The position numbers and the translations under genes are program-made. Shown one piece after another: positions 40,617 through 49,075 of a stretch of 64,000 nucleotides of DNA (the first letter of the stretch is position 1; each line of letters begins with the position of its first letter). The notes under the pieces are model-generated. The model worked only from the letters and a program-made list of their open reading frames with translations. It ran no database searches and had not been told where the DNA came from. The stretch spans positions 434,001-498,000 of the forward strand of contig NZ_JAFBBU010000001.1 in NCBI RefSeq assembly GCF_016907385.1. The letters run 5' to 3'. Source of the DNA: Subtercola frigoramans (lineage in GTDB: Bacteria; Actinomycetota; Actinomycetes; Actinomycetales; Microbacteriaceae).

Positions 40617-41087
40617 ATGGCCTATCTCCGACTCCACCACGTCAACGTCACTTCTGACGACATGAGCATCCTCACGGAGTTCTACGGCAACGCGCTCGGC
40701 TTGCCGCTGCTTCCGTCGCCGCCCATGATCGCGACCTCGGCCAGCGAGACGACCGACGGCGATGCCGCCTGGGACAACAGCGCCAAGTTCTACGAAGCCG
40801 GCGACCCCACCGAGCTCCAGATCCACGCCACGCAGCGCCAGCCCTACCTGGCAGCCCAGGAGGGCCACTCGGTCAACCCGCTCATCCAGGGGCACTTCGC
40901 CTTCCGTACCGATGACATCGAGGCCATCAAGGCCCGTCTCACCGAGCACGGCGTTCCGTTCGACGACTGGGGAATCTGGTCGGTCAAGGGCTGGCACCAG
41001 ATCTTCTTCACCGACCCGGCGGGCAACATGATCGAGATCCACCAGGTCGTCTCCGACTCCGCCGCCCCGGCCGAATCGGCCGAGTAG
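40617..41087 (+). CDS. VOC family (glyoxalase/dioxygenase-fold) protein
   Basis: A 156-residue single VOC domain pair: YLRLHHVNVTSDDMSILTEF is the first beta-alpha-beta-beta-beta module with a metal-ligand histidine, and QGHFAFRTDDIEAIKARLTE and FFTDPAGNMIEIHQV complete the second, with the ligand set H-H/E plausible. AAAGGACAGGCA precedes the ATG. It is too small for a two-domain extradiol dioxygenase of the usual type, but may be a lyase, isomerase or small dioxygenase. It lies between the cycloisomerase-like gene and the cyclase-like gene in one operon. Confidence 0.86.
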   Translation: MAYLRLHHVNVTSDDMSILTEFYGNALGLPLLPSPPMIATSASETTDGDAAWDNSAKFYEAGDPTELQIHATQRQPYLAAQEGHSVNPLIQGHFAFRTDDIEAIKARLTEHGVPFDDWGIWSVKGWHQIFFTDPAGNMIEIHQVVSDSAAPAESAE

Positions 41088-41118
41088 GCAGCCCGCGCGA
41101 AGCGGACCGAAGCGAACC

Positions 41119-42108
41119 ATGATGAACGCCCCCTTTCCGAGCTACGCCGAACTCCAGCAGCGCTCCGGCGTCTGCCGGGGTACGGCGTGGGGGGTGTTCG
41201 GTGATGACGATCAACTCGGCACCCTGAATCACCTGACCCCCGAGCGCGTGAAGCGGTCGATTGCCTCAGTGCGGGAGGGCCTGCGATTCACCCTGAATCT
41301 CAGGCTTGATGCCTTCGAGCCACCGCTCATCGCCCACCGCGGTTCGCCAGAACACCATGTGTTCGGGCTCAACGAGTTCCACCGGGATGATCGGATCGAC
41401 AATCTCTTCACCCAGGCGTCGACCCAGATCGACGGCCTGCGGCACTTCGCTCACCCCGACCACGGCTTCTACAACGGCTTCGACGCAACAACGATTGTGA
41501 AGGGCACACCCGAGCTGGGCATCCAGAATGTCGCCGAGCAGGGGATCGTCGGGCGGGGCATCGTGGTTGACGTCGGTCGCTATCGTGACTTCCTGGGCAT
41601 GCCGATCGACCAGTCGTCAAACGAGCAGATCACCGTGTCGACCCTCGACGAGGCTCTCGAATGGCAGGGCACCTCTCTCGAATCGGGCGACATCCTGTTG
41701 CTGCGGTTCGGCTGGCTCGACCACATGAAACGACTGGGCTCCGCACGGCCGGCGCTGCTCCAGAGCCCGGGCCTCGCCCAGCTCGACGAGACGGCGGCCT
41801 GGCTCTGGGACAAGCAGCTCGCCATGGTGGCGGCCGACAACATCGCGCTCGAAGCGTGGCCTGCCACCGGCTCGCCGCTCACGACGACGGCGGAGCAGAC
41901 CGGGTTGTTGCCCGAATCGAGCCACACCGGCATGCTGCACCGCATCCTGATTCCCCTGCTCGGCCTGACGATCGGGGAACTCTGGGATCTCGATCGCCTT
42001 GCCGAGGCCTGCGCTCAACGAAACCGGTACGACGTGCTCCTCTTCGCCGAACCCCTCACCATCTTCGGCGGGGTGGGAAGTCCTGCCAACGCCATTGCCG
42101 TCATCTGA
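41119..42108 (+). CDS. Cyclase family (kynurenine formamidase-fold) hydrolase
   Basis: A 329-residue protein of the Cyclase/PF04199 family. The diagnostic TQIDGLRHFAHPDHGFYNGF (a variant of the HxGTHxDxPxH metal site, here QxDGxxH) and GRGIVVDVGRYRDFLGM, then SGDILLLRFGWLDH and ALEAWPATGS. These zinc or manganese enzymes hydrolyse amides or lactones, for example N-formylkynurenine, isatin or 2-pyrone-like lactones. Two ATGs open the gene (41119, 41122). In this operon it would follow the cycloisomerase-like enzyme, whose products are often lactones, so a lactone hydrolase role is plausible. Confidence 0.88.
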   Translation: MMNAPFPSYAELQQRSGVCRGTAWGVFGDDDQLGTLNHLTPERVKRSIASVREGLRFTLNLRLDAFEPPLIAHRGSPEHHVFGLNEFHRDDRIDNLFTQASTQIDGLRHFAHPDHGFYNGFDATTIVKGTPELGIQNVAEQGIVGRGIVVDVGRYRDFLGMPIDQSSNEQITVSTLDEALEWQGTSLESGDILLLRFGWLDHMKRLGSARPALLQSPGLAQLDETAAWLWDKQLAMVAADNIALEAWPATGSPLTTTAEQTGLLPESSHTGMLHRILIPLLGLTIGELWDLDRLAEACAQRNRYDVLLFAEPLTIFGGVGSPANAIAVI

Positions 42109-42139
42109 CGGCGACCCGAACACTGAAGGAAGAAACATC

Positions 42140-42886
42140 GTGCAGATCACAGACGAAGTCGTCGTTGTCAGCGGAGGCGGCTCAGGCATCGGGCTCGAGT
42201 GTGCGAAGCAGGCCTCCCGTCGGGGAGCCTCTGTCGTTCTGGTCGACATCAGCCTGGATGCCGCCAAGCGCGGGCTGGGCGAACTCGTTCCAGGCCGTCA
42301 TCTCGCTCTCGGTGCCGATGTGACCGATCGCCCCGCCATGAACGAAGTGCTGGACTTCGCAGCCGCCGAACTGGGCGGGCTCACATCGGTGATTGCGGCC
42401 GCCGGGATCGTCTGCCGGGTTCCGCTGGCAGAGGTCGATCCTGCGGAGTTCGCCAATGTCTTCGCCGTGAACGTGTTCGGAATGCAGAACACCATCGCCG
42501 CAGCGGCACCCCACCTCAAGAAGACGGGTCGACCCGGGGCGATCGTCGCGCTTGGCAGCGTCGCAGCGAACACCGGGGGCGGGCTCATGGGCAGCGGTGT
42601 GTACGCGGCATCGAAGGGCGCCGTGGTGGGCCTCATCCGCGGATACGCACGCGAACTGGCACCGTGGGGCATCCGCGCCAACGTCGTGGCGCCTGCCGCC
42701 ACAGAGACTCCCATGACCCTTGCCCTCAGCGACGACGAGCGCAGTCGCATTGCCGGCATGTCCCTGATCGGCAGGCTCTGCACTCCCGACGAGATCGCCT
42801 CGACCGTGAACTTCCTTCTCTCTGAGGGTTCGGGTGCGATCACCGGCCAGGTCATCCAGCCCAACGGGGGCGTCTACTTCAACTGA
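42140..42886 (+). CDS. SDR family oxidoreductase
   Basis: A 248-residue short-chain dehydrogenase. VVVVSGGGSGIGLECAKQAS contains the cofactor motif in the form SGGGSGIG, ADVTDR binds the adenine ring, AAAGIV stands for NNAG, and catalytic residues are the serine of LGSVAANTGG and YAASKGAV (YxxxK). GTG at 42140 follows GAAGGAAG. It is the last gene of the MFS-led operon and different from the SDR at 36000, so the pathway probably has two redox steps on hydroxyl/keto groups. Confidence 0.9.
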   Translation: MQITDEVVVVSGGGSGIGLECAKQASRRGASVVLVDISLDAAKRGLGELVPGRHLALGADVTDRPAMNEVLDFAAAELGGLTSVIAAAGIVCRVPLAEVDPAEFANVFAVNVFGMQNTIAAAAPHLKKTGRPGAIVALGSVAANTGGGLMGSGVYAASKGAVVGLIRGYARELAPWGIRANVVAPAATETPMTLALSDDERSRIAGMSLIGRLCTPDEIASTVNFLLSEGSGAITGQVIQPNGGVYFN

Positions 42887-42936
42887 CGGCCCACTTCACG
42901 CGGAACATTCGGTTCGCAGCCGTTCGCGGGAACCTC

Positions 42937-44217
42937 TCAGAGCCGGGCGATGGTCTCGATGTCGTCGAGGAAGTCCGCGGCGACATCGGCCGAGACGGTG
43001 GCGCGCGTGGCACCGATTGCCTCGAGGTAGTCGGCGGTGACTGGGCCGGTGGCGGTGGCGTTCGGGCCGCCCTCGTAGATCGCCTTCTCGAGGGCGCTCT
43101 GGGAGGCCTTGCGCGCCGAGTACTCGATGTCAGCGGGTGAGAAGCCATCGGTCTCTGCCACGAGGGCTGCGATGTCGACGCTCGCCTGGGCAGGAATGTA
43201 CCGCTGCCAGATCGAGTGCCGGGCGGCGCTGTCGGGCAGCCCGATCGGAATCACGTAGTCGAAGCGGCCATGCCGCAGAAAGGCGGAGTCGAGAGCCCTG
43301 ATGAAGTTTGTCGCACACACCAGCAGTCGGTCGGGCTGATCTCTGAAAGCGGGGATGATCTTCAGCAGTTCGTTCGTCACACCCTGCAGTGCCGAAGGGG
43401 GTTCGCCGCCGCGCTGGGCGGCGATCTCCTCGACCTCGTCGATGAAGACCACCGCGTGTTCGAGTTCGGCGATCTTGAGGAAGGTCTCGCGGAGCGCGCC
43501 GGCCAGGCCCTTCGGGTCGGAGGCGAGGCGCGACGGAAAGACTTCGACGAACGACCACTCCAGACGCGAGGCGATCGCGCGCGCGAAAGTGGTCTTGCCG
43601 GTGCCGGGAGGGCCGAACAGAACGACCGCACGCGGGGGCACCACCCCGAACTGTTCGGCGAGCTCGGGCTTGGCCAGCGGCATCACCAGTCTGCGCTCGA
43701 GCAGTTCCTTCTCCTGTTGCATGCCGCCGATGCCGTCCCAGAGGCCGCGCGGCAGAATCCGGCCGCCGAGCTCGGCGAGAGTGCCGAGCTCTTTGCGCTG
43801 CACGGGAATCTCCCGCTCGAAGTAGCGGAGGTTCTTCTGGATCTCGAAACCCTGGTCGACGAAGGCATCCACCCTCATGGCGGTGTCGGGCAGGAGGGCA
43901 GACAACTTCGAAAGCCCTCTCGGCGTCATCTGCTTCTCGAGCGCTGCGAGCAGCGCACTGCCGATGCCCTTGCCCTGCCAGCTCGCGGTGGTCGAGAGAA
44001 AGACGATCCAGCCCTGGGCGTGGGCTGCGCGTCCGACGGCAGCGCCGATCACCACGTCGTCGTGCACCGCGACGACGGCGTTGTCCTCCTGGCACGAGGC
44101 GAGCACTTCGGAAAGCGCATAGACGGGCTCGACCTGTGATGCCCGCAACTCCTCCCACAGGTGGAGGATGCCGTCGACGTCGTCGGGGTGAAAATCGCGA
44201 ATTCGGTACGAGACCAT
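42937..44217 (-). CDS. GNAT acetyltransferase - AAA+ ATPase fusion protein
   Basis: A 426-residue two-domain protein. Residues 1 to about 130 are a GNAT domain (YRIRDFHPDDVDGILHLWEE, with the acetyl-CoA loop WQGKGIGSALL at 80-90). Residues about 155-426 are a single AAA+ module: Walker A GPPGTGKT 202-209, Walker B VVFIDE 256-261, sensor-1 CATN near 301, arginine-finger segment RHGRFD 315-320, and a C-terminal small domain with FSPADIEYSARKASQSALEK (sensor-2 region). The AAA+ part resembles FtsH/Cdc48-type ATPases but has no protease. The start at 44217 is supported by a leaderless -10. It is convergent with the SDR gene and divergent from the GntR regulator. Role unknown. Confidence 0.85.
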   Translation of the reverse strand: MVSYRIRDFHPDDVDGILHLWEELRASQVEPVYALSEVLASCQEDNAVVAVHDDVVIGAAVGRAAHAQGWIVFLSTTASWQGKGIGSALLAALEKQMTPRGLSKLSALLPDTAMRVDAFVDQGFEIQKNLRYFEREIPVQRKELGTLAELGGRILPRGLWDGIGGMQQEKELLERRLVMPLAKPELAEQFGVVPPRAVVLFGPPGTGKTTFARAIASRLEWSFVEVFPSRLASDPKGLAGALRETFLKIAELEHAVVFIDEVEEIAAQRGGEPPSALQGVTNELLKIIPAFRDQPDRLLVCATNFIRALDSAFLRHGRFDYVIPIGLPDSAARHSIWQRYIPAQASVDIAALVAETDGFSPADIEYSARKASQSALEKAIYEGGPNATATGPVTADYLEAIGATRATVSADVAADFLDDIETIARL

Positions 44218-44223
44218 GGCCAC

Positions 44224-44229
44224 ATGCTA
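44224..44229 (-). promoter_or_regulatory. Leaderless -10 of the GNAT-AAA+ gene
   Basis: On the minus strand TAGCAT stands exactly 6 nt before the ATG at 44217. This decides the start against the GTG at 44223. Confidence 0.55.
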
Positions 44230-44253
44230 TCCAGAACAGAGGTGAGTACGTCT

Positions 44254-44325
44254 GCGTATACATTGAGCCGAAAAGAGTTGCAAAATGGCTGCTTCAGGGC
44301 GCATACTGGGCATGCTTGTATACAT
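44254..44325. promoter_or_regulatory. Paired GTATAC sites between the GNAT-AAA+ and GntR genes
   Basis: CGTATACATT near 44255 and TTGTATACAT near 44316 share GTATACAT, 62 bp apart (about six helical turns). The second contains the perfect 8-bp palindrome TGTATACA. They are candidate operators for the GntR regulator, which sits 20 nt downstream. Confidence 0.45.
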
Positions 44326-44344
44326 AGAGGTGAGGGCGGGTGAC

Positions 44345-45118
44345 ATGCGAGCGAGTGATCGAGCCTATGCCGTTCTTCGCGGCGAGATCGTCGACTGGCG
44401 CCTCGCCCCCGGTACCGTGCTGGCTGAAGTCGAGCAGTCGACGCGCATCGGCGTCTCACGTACCCCGTTGAGGCATGCCCTCAGCCGCCTGGTCGCCGAT
44501 GGGCTTGTCGAGCCGCAGGGGGCTCGAGGGCTCGTGGTCGCCGGCGTCTCTGCTGAGAACGTCGTCTCGCTCTTCGAGCTGCGCCAGGCCCTCGAGCAGC
44601 AATCGGCGGCCCTTGCGGCGCGCAGGCGCTCGGTCGAACCCTTCGCAGTTCTACAGTCTGCACTGCGAACAGCACCTGTCATCCTCGGTGACCCGAGCGC
44701 TGACCGCCAGGAGTACTACGACATCGTCTCCCGTTTCGACCACGAGATCGACGTCGCCATCGACAGCCCGTACCTGGTCGCCGCGCTCGATGGCGTGCGC
44801 ACCCATCTGGCGCGCATCCGCCGCCTGTCGAGCGACAACCCGGCCAGGCTGCTTGAAGCGGCAAAGGAACACCTCGCGATCGTCGACGCGATCATCGACG
44901 GCGACGCGCAACTGGCAGCGCACGCCACCCATGTTCACCTGCACCGCAGCCAGCAGGTCATTCTCGCCTCGCTCGCCGATGCTGTCGGCGGCCGTTCTCA
45001 CGCGACGCGGCCCGACGCCCGGGCGGCATCGAGCCTCCAGCCGACTTCCAACGCCCAGCCGACTTTCAACGCCCAAGCAGCTTTCGACCACCAACCAGAA
45101 GGAACACCCTCCCTATGA
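44345..45118 (+). CDS. GntR family (FCD) regulator of the methylcitrate cycle
   Basis: A 257-residue FadR/FCD-type regulator: winged HTH at about 1-70 ([39 protein letters not shown]) and an FCD effector domain with metal-binding residues expected in [29 protein letters not shown] and HVHLHRSQ. The last 35 residues are a low-complexity Ala/Gln/Asn/Pro tail containing repeated NAQPTF-like units, which is unusual. The start at 44345 is preferred over upstream starts because candidate operators lie there. Its stop overlaps prpD (ATGA), so it is co-transcribed with the operon it probably controls. Confidence 0.9.
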   Translation: MRASDRAYAVLRGEIVDWRLAPGTVLAEVEQSTRIGVSRTPLRHALSRLVADGLVEPQGARGLVVAGVSAENVVSLFELRQALEQQSAALAARRRSVEPFAVLQSALRTAPVILGDPSADRQEYYDIVSRFDHEIDVAIDSPYLVAALDGVRTHLARIRRLSSDNPARLLEAAKEHLAIVDAIIDGDAQLAAHATHVHLHRSQQVILASLADAVGGRSHATRPDARAASSLQPTSNAQPTFNAQAAFDHQPEGTPSL

Positions 45119-46620
45119 AGACTCTTGACGTTCGGGTGCACCCGAGCTCCGAAAACCTCCCGGCAAGCGAGCAGCTCGCCTATACGATCGCCCAGGTCGC
45201 CGCTGACCCGGTGGCCGTGACCGACGAGGTCGTCGAAATGGTGATCAACCGGGTGATCGACAATGCCTCAGTCGCCACGGCCTCCCTCGCCCGCGGCCCC
45301 ATCATCGCGGCCCGCGCCCAGGCCCAGGCACACCCCTACGCTCCGGGCTCCACGGTCTTCGGCGTCGACGGCCGCTACAGCCCCGAGTGGGCGGCATGGG
45401 CGAACGGCGTCGCCGTGCGGGAGCTCGACTACCACGACACCTTCCTGGCGGCAGAGTACTCCCACCCCGGCGACAACATCCCGCCCATCCTCGCCGTCGC
45501 CCAGCACACCCAGAAGAGCGGTCACGACCTCGTGCGCGGCATCGCCACCGGCTACGAGATCCAGATCGACCTCGTGAAGGCGATCAGCCTGCACGCGCAC
45601 AAGATCGACCACGTGGCGCACCTCGGCCCGAGCGCCGCCGCCGGCATCGGCACCCTGCTCGGCCTCGACGTCGAAACGATCTTCCAGTCCATCGGCCAGG
45701 CGCTGCACACCACCACGGCCACCCGGCAGTCCCGCAAGGGCGAGATCTCCACCTGGAAGGCCTACGCCCCGGCCTTCGCCGGCAAGATGGCGGTCGAGGC
45801 CGTCGACCGTGCCATGCGCGGCCAGACCAGCCCGACTCCGATCTACGAAGGCGAAGACGGCGTGATCGCATGGATGCTCGACGGCCCCACTGCGCAGTAC
45901 GACGTCACCCTGCCCGCCCCCGGCGAGGCGAAGCGGGCCATTCTCGACAGCTACACCAAAGAGCATTCCGCTGAGTACCAGGCCCAGGCGTGGATCGACC
46001 TCGCACGCAAGCTCCACAATCAACACGCGGTAGCGAACGATGATGACATCGTCAGCATCGTCATCCACACCTCGCACCACACGCACTACGTGATCGGTTC
46101 TGGGGCGAACGACCCGCAGAAGTACGACCCGCTGGCGAGCCGTGAGACGCTCGACCATTCGGTGCCGTTCATCTTCGCCGTCGCCTACCAGGACGGCGAG
46201 TGGAACCACGAACGTTCCTACTCGCGGGAGCGCGCGACCAGGCCTGACACGGTCGCCCTCTGGAACAAGATCACCACGCAGGAAGACGCCGAGTGGACGC
46301 GCCGCTACCACTCGAACGACCCCGCAGAGAAGGCCTTCGGGGGCCGTGTCGAGATCACTTTGAAAGACGGAACGCGCATCGTCGACGAGATCGCGGTCGC
46401 CGACGCGCACCCGCTCGGTGCCCGTCCGTTCGAACGTGCCGACTACATCAAGAAATTCCGCACGCTGGCGGCCCACGCCCTCGATGAAGCAGAGATCGAG
46501 CGCTTTCTCGACGTGGCCCAGCGACTGCCCTCGCTCAGTGCGGCAGAGCTCGGCGGTCTCACCGTCACCGCCCGCCCCGGGTTCTTCGACGGCATCACTG
46601 CACCGAAGGGACTCTTCTGA
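45115..46620 (+). CDS. prpD: 2-methylcitrate dehydratase
   Basis: A 501-residue MmgE/PrpD-family enzyme. [20 protein letters not shown] near 45-60, [20 protein letters not shown] near 105-120, [10 protein letters not shown] and [20 protein letters not shown] are signature regions. It removes water from 2-methylcitrate to give 2-methyl-cis-aconitate in the propionyl-CoA oxidation pathway. The ATG overlaps the gntR stop and its TGA shares the A with the prpB ATG. AcnD-type genes are absent, so rehydration would rely on a general aconitase elsewhere. Confidence 0.95.
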   Translation: MKTLDVRVHPSSENLPASEQLAYTIAQVAADPVAVTDEVVEMVINRVIDNASVATASLARGPIIAARAQAQAHPYAPGSTVFGVDGRYSPEWAAWANGVAVRELDYHDTFLAAEYSHPGDNIPPILAVAQHTQKSGHDLVRGIATGYEIQIDLVKAISLHAHKIDHVAHLGPSAAAGIGTLLGLDVETIFQSIGQALHTTTATRQSRKGEISTWKAYAPAFAGKMAVEAVDRAMRGQTSPTPIYEGEDGVIAWMLDGPTAQYDVTLPAPGEAKRAILDSYTKEHSAEYQAQAWIDLARKLHNQHAVANDDDIVSIVIHTSHHTHYVIGSGANDPQKYDPLASRETLDHSVPFIFAVAYQDGEWNHERSYSRERATRPDTVALWNKITTQEDAEWTRRYHSNDPAEKAFGGRVEITLKDGTRIVDEIAVADAHPLGARPFERADYIKKFRTLAAHALDEAEIERFLDVAQRLPSLSAAELGGLTVTARPGFFDGITAPKGLF

Positions 46621-47534
46621 TGTTGTATTCCGAGAAGACTCCCGCCCAGAAGAGAGCCGACTTTCGCGCGGCGCTCGCCTCAGGCACGCTGCAGAAGATG
46701 CCCGGCGCCTTCAACCCGCTGAGCGCCAGGCTCATCCAAAACAAGGGCTTCGACGGCGTCTACATCTCCGGCGCCGTGATCGCTGCCGACCTGGGCCTGC
46801 CCGACATCGGCCTGACCACGCTCACCGAGGTCGCTCTGAGGGCCCGGCAGATCAGCCGCATGACCGACCTGCCGACGCTCGTCGACGCAGACACGGGATT
46901 CGGTGAACCGATGAACGTGGCCCGCACGGTGCAGGAGCTCGAAGATGCCGGCGTCTCGGGCCTGCACATCGAAGACCAGATCAACCCGAAACGCTGCGGC
47001 CACCTCGACGGCAAGGCGGTGGTCGACACCGACACTGCGATCAAACGGATCAACGCTGCCGTCAGTGCCCGCCGTGACCCGAACCTGCTGATCATGGCGC
47101 GCACCGACATCCGTGCCGTCGAAGGGCTCGCCGTCGCGATCGACCGCATGAAGGCGCTCGTCGACGCCGGAGCAGACGCGATCTTCCCCGAGGCGATGGC
47201 CGACCTCGGCGAGTTCGAGGCGGTTCGCACGGCGATCGACGTGCCTGTGCTTGCCAACATGACCGAGTTCGGCAAGAGTGAGCTCTTCACCACAGACCAG
47301 CTCGCGGGCGTGGGCATCAACCTCGTGATCTACCCGGTCAGCCTGCTGCGCCTCGCCATGGGGGCCGCCGAGAGAGGGCTCGAGACGATCCTCGCCGAGG
47401 GCTCGCTGCAGCCCGAGGTGAAGAACATGCAGACCCGCGCCCGCCTCTACGAACTGCTCGACTATTCGGCATACAACACCTTCGACACCAGCATCTTCAA
47501 CTTCCAGGTACCACAAGGCAAGGGAGCCTCATGA
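46620..47534 (+). CDS. prpB: Methylisocitrate lyase
   Basis: A 304-residue PEP mutase/isocitrate lyase superfamily member. The catalytic KRCGH motif is at residues 124-128, metal-binding aspartates lie in LVDADTGFGE (about 87-96), and MARTDIRAVEGL and PEAMADLGEFE follow. It splits 2-methylisocitrate into pyruvate and succinate. It starts at the base that ends the prpD stop (TGATG) and overlaps prpC by ATGA. Length and motifs match bacterial PrpB. Confidence 0.96.
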   Translation: MLYSEKTPAQKRADFRAALASGTLQKMPGAFNPLSARLIQNKGFDGVYISGAVIAADLGLPDIGLTTLTEVALRARQISRMTDLPTLVDADTGFGEPMNVARTVQELEDAGVSGLHIEDQINPKRCGHLDGKAVVDTDTAIKRINAAVSARRDPNLLIMARTDIRAVEGLAVAIDRMKALVDAGADAIFPEAMADLGEFEAVRTAIDVPVLANMTEFGKSELFTTDQLAGVGINLVIYPVSLLRLAMGAAERGLETILAEGSLQPEVKNMQTRARLYELLDYSAYNTFDTSIFNFQVPQGKGAS

Positions 47535-48643
47535 CCGACTCACAGATCCACAAGGGCCTCGCCGGCGTCGTCGTCGACTACACCGCCGTCTCGAAGGTCA
47601 ACCCCGAGACCAATTCGCTGCTCTACCGGGGGTACCCCGTTCAGGAGCTGGCAGCGAAGTGCTCCTTCGAGGAGGTCGCCTACTTGCTCTGGCACGGCGA
47701 GCTCCCCGATTCGGGGCAGCTCTCCGATTTCCAGGCCGTAGAACGCTCGTACCGCACGCTCGATGACAACGTCAAACGAGTCGTCGATGATCTGCCGCTC
47801 ACCGCTCACCCGATGGATGTGCTTCGCACCGCTGTCTCCGTCATCGGCGCGAATGACGGGCAGGCAGACGTGTCGACCCCCGAGGCCAACCTCGCCAAGT
47901 CGATCGCTCTGCTCGGCAAGATCCCGGCCATCGTCGCCTACGACCAGCGCCGGCGTCGCCGGCAGCCGATCGTCGAGCCGAGGGACGACCTCGGGTACAG
48001 CGCGAACTTCCTCTACATGACGTTCGGCGAGGTGCCCGCGCAGGTCGTCGTCGATGCCTTCGACGTCTCGATGATCCTGTACGCCGAGCACTCGTTCAAC
48101 GCGTCGACCTTCACGGCTCGTGTCGTGACGAGCACGCTCTCCGATCTGTACTCCGCCGTCGTCGCTGCGATCGGCGCTCTCAAGGGCCCGCTGCACGGCG
48201 GGGCGAACGAGGCCGTCATGCACGTCTTCGACGAGATCGGAGAGGCGGCGAAAGCCGAGGAGTGGCTGAACACCGCGCTCGCCGAGAAGCGCAAGATCAT
48301 GGGCTTCGGCCACCGCGTCTACAAGAACGGCGACTCGCGGGTGCCCACGATGAAGGCCGCCCTCGATACGCTCGTCGCGGAATACGAGGCACAGGATCTC
48401 GCCGAGTTGTACGACGCACTCGAGTCCTCGATGACCTCGAGGAAGAGCATCCTGCCGAACCTCGACTACCCGTCTGGCCCGGCGTATCACCTGATGGGCT
48501 TCGACACCCTCACCTTCACGCCGCTCTTCGTGGCGAGTCGGGTGACCGGCTGGACGGCCCACATCATGGAACAGCTCGCCTCCAACGCGCTGATCCGCCC
48601 ACTGAGCCTGTACAACGGGCCAGAGGAGCGCCACCTGCCCTGA
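47531..48643 (+). CDS. prpC: 2-methylcitrate synthase
   Basis: A 370-residue citrate-synthase-family enzyme. GLAGVVVDYTAVSKVNPETN is the usual N-terminus of PrpC; catalytic residues lie in LYAEHSFNASTFTARV, LKGPLHGGANEAVM, IMGFGHRVYKNGDSR (His of the second catalytic pair) and the final aspartate region YPSGPAYHLMGF. It condenses propionyl-CoA with oxaloacetate. It closes the gntR-prpD-prpB-prpC operon. Methylcitrate synthase rather than citrate synthase is chosen because of length and operon. Confidence 0.95.
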   Translation: MTDSQIHKGLAGVVVDYTAVSKVNPETNSLLYRGYPVQELAAKCSFEEVAYLLWHGELPDSGQLSDFQAVERSYRTLDDNVKRVVDDLPLTAHPMDVLRTAVSVIGANDGQADVSTPEANLAKSIALLGKIPAIVAYDQRRRRRQPIVEPRDDLGYSANFLYMTFGEVPAQVVVDAFDVSMILYAEHSFNASTFTARVVTSTLSDLYSAVVAAIGALKGPLHGGANEAVMHVFDEIGEAAKAEEWLNTALAEKRKIMGFGHRVYKNGDSRVPTMKAALDTLVAEYEAQDLAELYDALESSMTSRKSILPNLDYPSGPAYHLMGFDTLTFTPLFVASRVTGWTAHIMEQLASNALIRPLSLYNGPEERHLP

Positions 48644-48696
48644 TCCGCTGTGCTTTCAGGGCTTCCGGATGATCGACCGAGACGAGAGGCGAGACC

Positions 48697-49047
48697 GTGA
48701 GGCGTGCCGTGGCTGACCTCGACGTGCTCGACTGTGACGTGGGCCTCACCGGCCTGACGGGCGTGCAGCGCGCCCAGGCCGTCTTCGGAATCAGCTCGGT
48801 GCGCCTCGACATCATCACCGCCCTGCTCTCGGGGTGTGAGCTGAGCGACGCGGCACTGATGGAACGCTTCAGCCTCACTCGCAACGGCATCCGCCGTCAC
48901 TTGAAGGTGCTCGAGTCAGAGGGAATCATCGTCGGCCGGCACACCACCCACCCGCGGGGTGCCGGACCGATCACCTACTGGCGGGCCGACCCCGACGAAC
49001 TGCTGATGCTGGTCGATGAGCTGCGGAGCGCCATTCTGAACAGCTGA
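48697..49047 (+). CDS. Winged-helix transcriptional regulator, ArsR-like
   Basis: A 116-residue protein with a winged HTH: FGISSVRLDIITALLSGCEL, RFSLTRNGIRRHLKVLESEG and the wing IIVGRHTTHPRGAGPITYWR. It begins with GTG behind GAGAGG. It follows prpC on the same strand by 53 nt and may be part of the transcription unit or independent. No metal-binding cysteine motif is seen, so it is probably not a metal sensor. Targets are unknown. Confidence 0.8.
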   Translation: MRRAVADLDVLDCDVGLTGLTGVQRAQAVFGISSVRLDIITALLSGCELSDAALMERFSLTRNGIRRHLKVLESEGIIVGRHTTHPRGAGPITYWRADPDELLMLVDELRSAILNS

Positions 49048-49063
49048 CGCGTGACGAAACCAG

Positions 49064-49069
49064 TATGCT
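49064..49069 (+). promoter_or_regulatory. Leaderless -10 of the HtrA-type gene
   Basis: TATGCT stands 6 nt before the ATG at 49076 with no ribosome-binding sequence. Confidence 0.5.
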
Positions 49070-49075
49070 CTGGCC

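Noticed and set aside
45268..46476. 402-codon open frame on the minus strand
   Set aside because: Lies entirely within prpD on the opposite strand; no recognisable domain.
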